This document shows, in pieces, positions 6,743 through 13,744 of a stretch of DNA of 14,231 nt. The notes under the pieces are model-generated. The model worked only from the letters and a program-made list of their open reading frames with translations, was not told where the DNA came from and did no database searches. Positions within the stretch are counted from its first letter, which is position 1; each line of letters starts with the position of its first letter. Position numbers and translations under genes: made by a program. This DNA comes from Burkholderiaceae bacterium (GTDB lineage Bacteria > Pseudomonadota > Gammaproteobacteria > Burkholderiales > Burkholderiaceae_F): the NCBI GenBank assembly GCA_013813185.1, contig JACCSD010000256.1:1-14231 (forward strand). The letters run 5' to 3'.

Positions 6743-7165
6743 ATGGAAGCGGAACAACTCCACCGCGGCCGGCTGCTCGACCATGTGCACTTGATTGCAC
6801 GCGACATGGAAGCGACGAAGCGCTTCTATGTCGCGGCGCTCGGTGCGCTCGGCCGAAAGATCGAAGGTGAAGGCGACGGCTAGTTCTGGTCCGACGAGAT
6901 CTTCGTCAGTACGGACGCGATGGCGACCACCGGGCCAACGCACGTGCACCTCGCGTTTCAGGCGCCGGATCGTGCCACGGTCGATCGGTTCCATGAAGCC
7001 GCGCTCGCCGCCGGCGGCAAGGAGCACGGCAAGCCCGGTGTGCGCGAGCAGTACCACGCCGGCTACTACGGCGCATTTGTGATCGATCCCGATGGCAACA
7101 ACATTGAGGCGGTTTGTCACGGCCCCGCGCAGAGATCGGCCGAGTCGGTCGTCGTGACCTTCTAG
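6743..7165 (+). pseudogene. VOC/glyoxalase gene interrupted by an in-frame TAG
   Basis: Read from ATG 6743, the frame gives a normal VOC N-terminus (LLDHVHLIARDMEATKRFYVAALGAL within residues 11-36) and meets TAG at 6881-6883 (codon 47). The same frame continues without shift to TAG at 7163-7165, covering FWSDEIFVS, THVHLAFQAPDRATVDRFHEAALAAGG, YYGAFVIDPDGNNIEAV and SAESVVVTF. The intact protein would have 140 residues. Relatives usually have an aromatic residue, often Tyr, at the stop, so one base change (TAT or TAC to TAG) explains it. The rest is well preserved, so the change is recent, a sequencing error, or suppressed. Without read-through, the downstream part could only be made by reinitiation, for example at ATG 6920. 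Confidence 0.85.
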
Positions 7166-7193
7166 CGGAGTGCGCATGCGCTTAGGAGCCGAG

Positions 7194-9227
7194 TCATTTA
7201 CGGCTCTCGAGCGCGCGCTGCAGCTCGTCGTAGTCCACCGGCTTGGTCAAATGCTGGTCGAAACCCGCTGTCATCGCCCGCTCGTGGTCTTCGGGCCGGC
7301 CATAACCCGTGATCGCGACCAGCCGCGGGCAGATCTGCGCGCTCTTGAGCCGGCGGGCAACCTCGTATCCGTCGAGTCCCGGCAGCCCGATGTCCAACAG
7401 CACGACATCGGGCTGCAGGCGCTGCACCAGCTCGAGTCCTGACTCGCCATCGATTGCTTCGTGCACTTCGTAGCCTGACATCACCAATTGCATTCGGAGC
7501 GCTTCGCGCCCGTCCGCATCGTCCTCGACGATCAGTATCCGCATTGCAGGCGTAGGACGCACGACCGGTGAAAGCGACGGCTCTTCGGTTCGACGTGACT
7601 CCGCACGGGGCAGTCGAACGGAAAATGTGCTTCCCTTGGAGACGCCTTCACTGTAGGCATCAACTCGCCCGCCGTGCAGTTCGACGAGCCGCCGCACCAG
7701 CGTGAGCCCGACCCCGATCCCGCCTTGCGCACGGTCCAAGCTGCGCTGCTCCTGCGTGAAAAGGTCGAATACGCGCGGCAGCAGGTCGGGAGCGATGCCA
7801 ATGCCGCTGTCGGTGATGCGCATGACCGCTTCATCGCCGTCCAGCAGCGTCTGAACGCGAATCAGCCCGCCGGCCGGCGTGTACTTGATCGAGTTCGTCA
7901 GTAGGTTGTCGATGATCTGGCTCAAGCGATCAGCATCGCCATTCACCCAAACGGGCGCTAACTCGACTTCGGTGCGGTAGTCCTGCAACCGTCCGGCGAC
8001 GAGGTAGACCGCCAGGCTTTTCTCCACCACGTCGGCCAAATTCACCCGCAGTCGCGTCAGCACGATTTTTCCAGCCGTTACGCGGCCGACATCCAGCAGG
8101 TCATCGACGAGTCGGCTCAAGTGCTTCGTCTGACGATGAATGATTTCGACCGCACGGCCGCCGAACGCGTGCTGCCGTTCGAGATCAACCAGGACCTGCG
8201 TCGCATTGCCGATGGCAGCGAGTGGATTGCGGAGCTCATGGCTCAGCATTGCCAGGAACTCATCCTTCGCGAGATTTGCGGCTTCCGCGTCGGCACGCGC
8301 TGCGCGCTCGCGCTCGAGGAGTACCCCTCGCTCGAGTTCAACGGCCTTGCGCTCCCAGATCAGCGCGGCCACCGGAAGCGTCATCGCCGCAATCGTGCCC
8401 ATGAACGCCTGCAGCAGCAGAAGCGATTCGTTTTCGCTCTGCATCACGAACGGACCCCAGCCGCTCACCGTCGCCCAGCCGGCGATCGCGGACAGGATCG
8501 CGACGCCGGTGGCGACTTCCCTTTGACCGAACCGGAATGCCGCCCATACGAGTGGAGGAATGCACAAGAAAGGCAACGGGTAGCGGTTCAAACCCGAATA
8601 AACGAACACCAGGGCACCGACCGCCACGATGGTCAGCAGAAGCAGTATCGACTCGGCGGGTCGTTGACGTAGCTGGCCAAGGTTGCGTGTCGTGCCCCAG
8701 AGCAGGATCAGTGGCGCGACGATCAGGGCCCCTGCCGCGTCACCTAGCCACCATGTCAGCCAGATCGCGCCGAGTTGGCTGGTCTCCGCGTAACCGGTGA
8801 GCGCCAGACTGGTTACGCCAATCGTCGCGCTGATCGCAGTACTGACGAGGCCCGCCAGGAATGAAAACGACAGGATGTCCCGCGCGCGGTTGAACGCCGC
8901 GATTCCGCCTGCATAACGGTTTACAAGAAACGCTCCGACGACGGCCTCCAGCGTGTTGCCCGATGCGATCCCGAGCGAACTCAACAGCGATCCAGTGGTC
9001 GTGATATTTACGAGAAAGGCGCCGATTAAAACCGCGGGCGCAACGCGGTAGCCCAGAAGCAGAACCGCAGCGAGTGCAATGCCAGTGGGGGGCCACACTG
9101 CCGTGGCGCTCGAATTCAGAAATGCGAACTGAAGGCCGAGCTTGCCGGCCAGGAAGTAAAGGACGACCAAAGCTCCGATGAGCGACCAAAGGCGCAGTGG
9201 CTTCATATCTACCTTGCCGATCTTCAC
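7194..9227 (-). CDS. MASE1 hybrid histidine kinase with C-terminal receiver
   Basis: This 677-residue membrane-bound two-component sensor starts with a MASE1-type region of about eight hydrophobic segments (about 10-290; signature ATAVWPPTGIALAA at 41-54). A short coiled linker follows (292-320), then HisKA with H330 in FLAMLSHELRNPL. The HATPase has an N-box DNLLTNSIKYT (440-450), G1 DSGIGI (473-478) and G2 GGIGVGLTLV (502-511). A receiver domain runs from 563 with the acidic pair at 569-570, phospho-acceptor D612 (LLDIGLP), T640 and K662. It should autophosphorylate and pass phosphate to its own receiver, so a separate phosphotransfer protein is needed. No PAS domain or output regulator gene is nearby. 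The start is GTG 9227 with a GGAG four bases upstream; ATG 9206, preceded by AAGG, is an alternative. It converges on the broken VOC gene and diverges from the MFS gene. Confidence 0.95.
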   Translation of the reverse strand: MKIGKVDMKPLRLWSLIGALVVLYFLAGKLGLQFAFLNSSATAVWPPTGIALAAVLLLGYRVAPAVLIGAFLVNITTTGSLLSSLGIASGNTLEAVVGAFLVNRYAGGIAAFNRARDILSFSFLAGLVSTAISATIGVTSLALTGYAETSQLGAIWLTWWLGDAAGALIVAPLILLWGTTRNLGQLRQRPAESILLLLTIVAVGALVFVYSGLNRYPLPFLCIPPLVWAAFRFGQREVATGVAILSAIAGWATVSGWGPFVMQSENESLLLLQAFMGTIAAMTLPVAALIWERKAVELERGVLLERERAARADAEAANLAKDEFLAMLSHELRNPLAAIGNATQVLVDLERQHAFGGRAVEIIHRQTKHLSRLVDDLLDVGRVTAGKIVLTRLRVNLADVVEKSLAVYLVAGRLQDYRTEVELAPVWVNGDADRLSQIIDNLLTNSIKYTPAGGLIRVQTLLDGDEAVMRITDSGIGIAPDLLPRVFDLFTQEQRSLDRAQGGIGVGLTLVRRLVELHGGRVDAYSEGVSKGSTFSVRLPRAESRRTEEPSLSPVVRPTPAMRILIVEDDADGREALRMQLVMSGYEVHEAIDGESGLELVQRLQPDVVLLDIGLPGLDGYEVARRLKSAQICPRLVAITGYGRPEDHERAMTAGFDQHLTKPVDYDELQRALESRK

Positions 9228-9336
9228 TTCTCCGCGTCCTCCACCGTCCGATTTCGCTGCGCGACAAGGGGCGGCGCTAAAACCGTAACAGCTATCGGCG
9301 TCGAGTTTCGTTTGAAGCGCAATGATTCCGCCGCGG

Positions 9337-9358
9337 GATTGTGCGCGTCAATACAATC
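9337..9358. promoter_or_regulatory. Inverted repeat overlapping the -10 box of the MFS gene
   Basis: GATTGT (9337-9342) and ACAATC (9353-9358) are perfect arms 10 bases apart. The right arm overlaps TACAAT (9352-9357), a 5-of-6 match to the sigma-70 -10 box. Transcription would begin seven bases further, at the A of ATG 9364, suggesting a leaderless mRNA. The arm spacing fits a dimeric repressor, but no repressor gene lies next to it. A TTGACG on the opposite strand in the same spot may be the -35 of the divergent kinase gene. The rest of 9228-9336 shows nothing else I can name. Confidence 0.35.
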
Positions 9359-9363
9359 GACGC

Positions 9364-10983
9364 ATGCAGCCGCCCTCCGGACAAGAAACCATTTCGCCCG
9401 AGGTCGTACCGTCGGCGTGGGATCCGCTGCGCCGGCCGGTGTTCCGTCTGCTATGGGGCACGTGGCTGACCGCGAACATCTGCATGTGGATGCACGAGGT
9501 CGCCGCCGCGTGGCTGATGACGACGCTAACCACGTCGCCGGTGATGGTCGCGCTGGTGCAATCGGCGTCGGTGTTGCCGGTTGTGCTGTTCGGGCTGCCG
9601 AGTGGCGCTCTCGCCGACATTTTGAATCGGCGCCGCTGGTTCATGTTTACGCAGTTCTGGGTTGCCGCCAACGCGCTGATTCTCTGCGCGGTGCTTGCCG
9701 CCGATGCGATGACCGCGCCGCTGCTGCTCGCGTTGACGTTCGGTAACGGCATCGGACTCGCGATGCGCTGGCCGGTTTATGCGGCAATCGTGCCGGAGCT
9801 TGTGCCGCGGGTGGAGTTGCCGACCGCAGTCGCCCTCAACGGCATCGCGATGAATACGTCGCGCATCGTCGGGCCGGTCGTAGCGGGTGTGCTGATCGCG
9901 AGCCTGGGGACCGTCTACGTGTTTCTGCTGAATGCGGCGCTCTCACTGGCGGCGGGTTTTGTCATCATGCGCTGGCGTCTCGAGCCCAAGGCGAGCGTGC
10001 TTCCCGGCGAGCGCTTTATCGGTGCGATGCGCGTGGGCTTTCAGTACGTCGCGCAATCGCCCCTGATGCGGGCGGTGTTGTTGCGTATCGCGATCTTCTT
10101 TCTGCAGTCGACCGCGCTGCTCGCCCTTTTGCCGCTGGTCGCGAAACGAATGCCTGATGGAGGCGCCTGGGTCTACACGGTGTTGCTGGCGTCTATGGGC
10201 CTCGGCGCGATCGCCACCGCTTTCTGGTTGCCGCGTTTGCGCGTGATGATCACGCGCGACCGCTTGCTGCGGGACGGCGCGCTGCTGCAGGCGCTGGCCA
10301 TGGTGGCGGTGGGTTTTTCACCGAATGTGTGGAGCGCGGTTCCGGCGATGCTGCTGGCCGGTGCTACATGGCTAGCGGTTGTCAATACGCTGACAGTCGC
10401 CTCGATGCTGTCGCTGCCGGACTGGGTGCGCGCGCGGGGAATGTCGATCTACATGATGACGATGATGGGCGCCACATCGGTCAGTGCTGCAGTTTGGGGG
10501 CAGGTCGCCAGCTGGATTGACGTGCCATGGACGTTCGTTGCCGCGGCGGCGGCGGGAATTGCGCTGTTGCTGATGGCGGGGCGTTTGCACACAACGCCGG
10601 CAGAAGGGCAGGACCTGACGCCGGCGCGAATCCTGAAGGAACCCGTGCCTGCGTTCCCGGTCGAGCACCAAATGGGGCCGGTGATGGTCACGGTCGATTA
10701 TCGGATCGATCCCGCGCGTGCGGCCGAGTTCTCCGGGGTGATGCGTGAAAGCCGCGCCAACCGGCTGCAGATGGGCGCGCTGTCGTGGGGACTGTTTCAC
10801 GACACGAGTGAGTCCGGGCACTACATCGAGTACTTTCTCGACGAATCGTGGGCCGATCATCTGCGGCGCTTCGATCGCTTCACCGCGGCGGACGCTGATT
10901 TGCGCGAGCGGCGCTACGCGTTTCACGTCGGCGCCGAAGCGCCGAAGGTGACGCGGTATATCGCCGAATCGCTCAGAGAATAG
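9364..10983 (+). CDS. MFS exporter (MFS_3 type) with C-terminal ABM-like domain
   Basis: This 539-residue inner-membrane transporter has about twelve hydrophobic segments between residues 25 and 415. The inter-helix loop after TM2 reads GALADILNRRRW, the MFS motif A region. It belongs to the group annotated as transmembrane secretion effectors or enterobactin-exporter-like. From about residue 437 (MGPVMVTVDYRIDPARAAEF) to the end is a soluble ferredoxin-like domain resembling antibiotic biosynthesis monooxygenase (ABM) dimers, with RANRLQMGALSWGLFHD and HYIEYFLDESWADHLRRFDR. This fusion is a regular feature of the family. ATG 9364 begins the protein; it lacks a Shine-Dalgarno sequence but sits exactly downstream of a -10 box. 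The open frame back to 9322 lacks family similarity. The substrate is unknown. The next gene follows after 20 bases in the same direction. Confidence 0.93.
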   Translation: MQPPSGQETISPEVVPSAWDPLRRPVFRLLWGTWLTANICMWMHEVAAAWLMTTLTTSPVMVALVQSASVLPVVLFGLPSGALADILNRRRWFMFTQFWVAANALILCAVLAADAMTAPLLLALTFGNGIGLAMRWPVYAAIVPELVPRVELPTAVALNGIAMNTSRIVGPVVAGVLIASLGTVYVFLLNAALSLAAGFVIMRWRLEPKASVLPGERFIGAMRVGFQYVAQSPLMRAVLLRIAIFFLQSTALLALLPLVAKRMPDGGAWVYTVLLASMGLGAIATAFWLPRLRVMITRDRLLRDGALLQALAMVAVGFSPNVWSAVPAMLLAGATWLAVVNTLTVASMLSLPDWVRARGMSIYMMTMMGATSVSAAVWGQVASWIDVPWTFVAAAAAGIALLLMAGRLHTTPAEGQDLTPARILKEPVPAFPVEHQMGPVMVTVDYRIDPARAAEFSGVMRESRANRLQMGALSWGLFHDTSESGHYIEYFLDESWADHLRRFDRFTAADADLRERRYAFHVGAEAPKVTRYIAESLRE

Positions 10984-11003
10984 AAATTAGCCGGAGGGAC
11001 ACT

Positions 11004-11540
11004 GTGCGGATCGAACCCTGGATGCCCGCGCTCGCGCCGCGCGATGCCGAGCTCGTCGCGGAGATTGAGGCGCGGCGCGGCGGCGCGCTGTTCAACCTTG
11101 ACCGCATGTTGCTGTGGTCAGAGCCGCTTGCACGCGGGTGGAATGCCTACCTACGGGCGTTGCGGCAGGAAATTTCGCTGCCACCGTTTCTGCGCGAACT
11201 TGCGATTTGCGTGGTAGCGCGACTCACCGGCGCGGACTACGAGTTTCACCACCATGCGCCCGAGCTGAGAAAAGCAGGTGCATCGGATGCGCAACTGGAG
11301 GCACTCAACGACCCGGATGCGGCAGCGACAAGCAGTCAGTTCGACGAACTGCAGCGCGCGGTGATAGCGTTTGCGATCGCCAGCACACGCGACGTAAAGA
11401 TTGCAGATTCGACGTTTGACGCGCTAAAGCAGCGCCTGTCGCCGGCTGCAGTCGTCGAGCTGGTGGCCGTCACCGCTGCGTACAACATGGTCGCGCGATT
11501 CCTGATCGCACTGCAGGTCACCCCAGAAACCAGGCCCTAA
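11004..11540 (+). CDS. Carboxymuconolactone decarboxylase-like protein without CxxC
   Basis: This 178-residue all-helical protein is of the AhpD/CMD superfamily. The core is SLPPFLRELAICVVARLTGADYEFHHHAPELRKAG (residues 58-92). In AhpD-type members a CxxC and a later His do peroxidase chemistry; here the CxxC positions read A77-D-Y-E80 with H84 kept, so a thiol peroxidase is unlikely. This YE-x3-H variant is common in CMD-like proteins of unknown function. The start is GTG 11004, preceded by GGAGGG about six bases upstream, which decides it. It follows the MFS gene by 20 bases and is presumably co-transcribed. Its TAA stop overlaps the TAG stop of the convergent Bug-type gene by two bases. 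Confidence 0.9.
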   Translation: MRIEPWMPALAPRDAELVAEIEARRGGALFNLDRMLLWSEPLARGWNAYLRALRQEISLPPFLRELAICVVARLTGADYEFHHHAPELRKAGASDAQLEALNDPDAAATSSQFDELQRAVIAFAIASTRDVKIADSTFDALKQRLSPAAVVELVAVTAAYNMVARFLIALQVTPETRP

Positions 11541-12505
11541 TTTCCCGCGCTGATTCGGTTTTGCCTGACAATCTTCGACCAGCGGTCGAGTTCCTTTTGC
11601 ATGAACGACTTGAATTCTCCCGGCCCTTGACCGGTGACTGTCATGCCTTGCGCTGCCAGTCGCTCTGCGACGGCAGGATCCTTCAGCGCTTTCTGTACTT
11701 CGGCATTCATGCGGTTGACGAGATCGGGCGGCGTTTTCGCAGGCGCGATCACGCCCCAATAGGCGAGCGCCTCGAAGTTCTTGACACCGGCTTCCGCGAG
11801 CGTGGGCGTGTCGGGCAGACTCGGATGACGTTTTGCGCCCGTCACCGCGATCGGTTTTACGGTACCGGCCTTCACGTGCGGCAACACCAGAAACACGGTG
11901 CCAATACCGAGCGGCACGTGACCTGCCACCGTGTCGTTCATCAACGGCCCGCCGCCGCGAAACGGAACATGCGTCCACGCCCAGCCCGCTTGCTGACCGG
12001 CCTGAATCATCGCCAGATGTCCGAGACTGCCGGTGCCGATCGAGCCGATCGTAATTCCCTTGATCGTGCGTGCATCGCTGCTCACGTCGGCCATCTTCGA
12101 GTACGGCGACTTCGCAGAACCTACGAGTGCCATCGGCGACGTGCCGATCAGCATCACATGCTCAAGATCCTTCAGCGTGTCGTACGCAATGTTCGGAATC
12201 AAGCTCGCATTGGTGCCGTGGGTATCGAACACGACGCCGAACGTATAGCCATCCGGCGCCGCTTTGGCCACCGCATTGGTGCCGATCGACCCCGACGCGC
12301 CGCCGACATTTTCCACAACCACGCTTTGGCCGAGCTGCTTCGAAAGCGGCTGCGCAAGAATGCGCGCGACCTGATCGACCGAGCCGCCGGGCGGAAAGAC
12401 TGCGATCAGGCGAATCGGCTTGTTCGGCCAGGTCTGAGCGATGCAGGGATTGACAGCCAGCACCGCGACGGCAAGCGCGAGTGCGATCGGACGATCGAAT
12501 GACAT
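11537..12505 (-). CDS. Bug/TctC-family periplasmic solute-binding protein
   Basis: This 322-residue periplasmic binding protein belongs to the Bug (TctC-like) family, receptors of tripartite tricarboxylate transporters expanded in Burkholderiales. A signal peptide covers residues 1 to about 23 (hydrophobic LALAVAVLAV, cleavage near CIA-QT). The family opening WPNKPIRLIAVFPPGGSVDQVAR follows, then GGASGSIGTNAVAKAAPDGYT, FRGGGPLMNDTVAGHVPLG and the C-terminal LVNRMNAEVQKALKDPAVAERLAAQG. ATG 12505 is preceded by GAGGAG about eight bases upstream. The longer open frame to 12637 overlaps the next gene and is not real. No TctA or TctB membrane gene is in the window, so it is an orphan receptor, common in this family. 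It lies 34 bases downstream of the PLP-enzyme gene in the same direction; the ligand may be that enzyme's substrate or product (inference). Confidence 0.96.
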   Translation of the reverse strand: MSFDRPIALALAVAVLAVNPCIAQTWPNKPIRLIAVFPPGGSVDQVARILAQPLSKQLGQSVVVENVGGASGSIGTNAVAKAAPDGYTFGVVFDTHGTNASLIPNIAYDTLKDLEHVMLIGTSPMALVGSAKSPYSKMADVSSDARTIKGITIGSIGTGSLGHLAMIQAGQQAGWAWTHVPFRGGGPLMNDTVAGHVPLGIGTVFLVLPHVKAGTVKPIAVTGAKRHPSLPDTPTLAEAGVKNFEALAYWGVIAPAKTPPDLVNRMNAEVQKALKDPAVAERLAAQGMTVTGQGPGEFKSFMQKELDRWSKIVRQNRISAGN

Positions 12506-12539
12506 GGTGTATCTCCTCAGCATGCGTCTACGGGATGCA

Positions 12540-13676
12540 CTAGAAGATAGCTCCGCGCGCGTCGATTGGCCACACGGCTTCGACTTTGCCGTGGCGCACG
12601 GCGACGATCCAATCGTGCAAATTGACAGTCGGATCAATGTGGCCCGGAATCAGAAGCGGCTTGTCACCCAGCGCCAGCTCCGGCCCGGCACCGGTGCGTT
12701 CCAGGACAGTGTGCTCATCCGACACGGCTCGCACCTGCCATCCGGCAAAGGCAGGCAGCGCCGGGCCTGAGTCGGTCGAAAAGCTCTTCAGGCCGGCGTC
12801 CAGCGTTGCGCGATCGGACTGCGCATCGTTGCGACGGCTCATCACCGTTGTCAGGATCATCAGCGATTGTTCAAACGTGGGCCAGGACAGTCCCTGCTCG
12901 TTCTTCGCATAGTCGATGTCCATCATCACGTACGAGCCCGGCTGGATCTCGGTGTACACGCCGCCCGCTGCTTCGAGCATGAACGTGCCCGTGCCGGCGC
13001 CGGTGACGACATCGCATCGAAGTCCGGCGGCGACCAATGCCTGCCGTGCAGAATGAGCCGTCGCGGTCGCAGCATCGATCGCCTCGCGCCGCTCGGCGAC
13101 GCTGCGCCGATGCTGCGCATTCCCAAAGTAGGCGTGTAAACCGCGCAGCGAGAGGCTCGCGTGTGCGGCGATGGCGTGCCCGAGTGCAACGACCGTAGTG
13201 ATTTCGGTCACGCCGGCGCGGTTATGTCCAACATCGAGCTCGATGTAAACGTCCAGCAGCGCGTGCGCTTGCTCGCAGGCACGCGCCAGTTGCGCCACCG
13301 CATACAAATCATCTACGCACACGCCGACCTTTGCAGCGGGGTAGCGCGCTGCCAGCTGAGCGAGCTGCAACGTCTTGCGATCGCCCACCACTTCGTTGCT
13401 GATCAATACGTCGGCGATGCCGCCGGCCAAGAATGGCTCGGCTTCCGAGGTTTTCTGACAGCAAATGCCGATCGCGCCCGCCGCAATCTGCCGGCGCGCA
13501 ATCTCGACGCATTTATGGCTCTTGGCATGCGGACGCACGCGTACCCCGCGCCCTTTCACTGCGGCCATCAGTCGCGCCGAATTCGCTTCGAATCGATCCA
13601 GATCCAGAATCAGCGCCGGCGTGTCAACGTCCGACATTGCGTTGCCGACGCGAGCCGGGATCCATCGACTGTCCAT
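12540..13676 (-). CDS. D-threonine aldolase/D-serine dehydratase-like PLP enzyme
   Basis: This 378-residue fold-type III (alanine-racemase-like) PLP enzyme is of the DSD1/D-TA family, which acts on D-amino acids with a beta-hydroxyl. The N-terminal barrel has DTPALILDLDRFEANSARL (18-36) and VRPHAKSHKC (47-56), where K52 should bind PLP. GICCQKTSEAEPFLAGGI and LISNEVVG follow. The C-terminal domain contains IPGHIDPTVNLHDW, where H346 and D348 match the metal-binding His and Asp of D-threonine aldolase; D-serine dehydratases have His and Cys. This favours aldolase-type activity giving glycine and an aldehyde, but substrates vary in the family. The start is uncertain: ATG 13676 has no Shine-Dalgarno sequence and lies four bases from a TAGACT -10-like box, whereas ATG 13637 (MSDVDTPALILD) would leave a short leader. 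It is divergent from dcd and followed by the Bug-type gene. Confidence 0.94.
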   Translation of the reverse strand: MDSRWIPARVGNAMSDVDTPALILDLDRFEANSARLMAAVKGRGVRVRPHAKSHKCVEIARRQIAAGAIGICCQKTSEAEPFLAGGIADVLISNEVVGDRKTLQLAQLAARYPAAKVGVCVDDLYAVAQLARACEQAHALLDVYIELDVGHNRAGVTEITTVVALGHAIAAHASLSLRGLHAYFGNAQHRRSVAERREAIDAATATAHSARQALVAAGLRCDVVTGAGTGTFMLEAAGGVYTEIQPGSYVMMDIDYAKNEQGLSWPTFEQSLMILTTVMSRRNDAQSDRATLDAGLKSFSTDSGPALPAFAGWQVRAVSDEHTVLERTGAGPELALGDKPLLIPGHIDPTVNLHDWIVAVRHGKVEAVWPIDARGAIF

Positions 13677-13744
13677 GCGCGCAGTCTATCGAGGCGCGCC
13701 GGAAACGTAGAATCGCCGATTCATTTCCGCACTCCGACCCATCG
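13677..13744. promoter_or_regulatory. Divergent promoter region for dcd and the PLP-enzyme gene
   Basis: This spacer of 68 bases contains TAGAAT (13708-13713, plus), a 5-of-6 match to the -10 box, which would give dcd a leader of about 25 bases. On the minus strand TAGACT (13688-13683) could serve the PLP-enzyme gene. A small inverted repeat GAATC-GCC-GATTC (13710-13722) overlaps the dcd -10. No good -35 was seen for either. Read by eye only. Confidence 0.35.

Noticed and set aside
7172..7181. Palindrome GCGCATGCGC between the broken VOC gene and the kinase stop, as a bidirectional terminator
   Set aside because: The RNA stem would have only about five pairs with a GCAU loop, and no T-run follows on either side. 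Too weak to call a terminator.
7194..7541. Receiver domain of the kinase as a separate response regulator gene
   Set aside because: The frame is continuous with the kinase, with a normal Pro/Ser/Glu-rich linker and no internal start with a Shine-Dalgarno sequence seen.
11561..12502. 313-codon open frame on the plus strand over the Bug-type gene
   Set aside because: The minus strand has a signal peptide, Shine-Dalgarno sequence and full Bug family pattern. The plus-strand product is Arg/His-rich without a domain.
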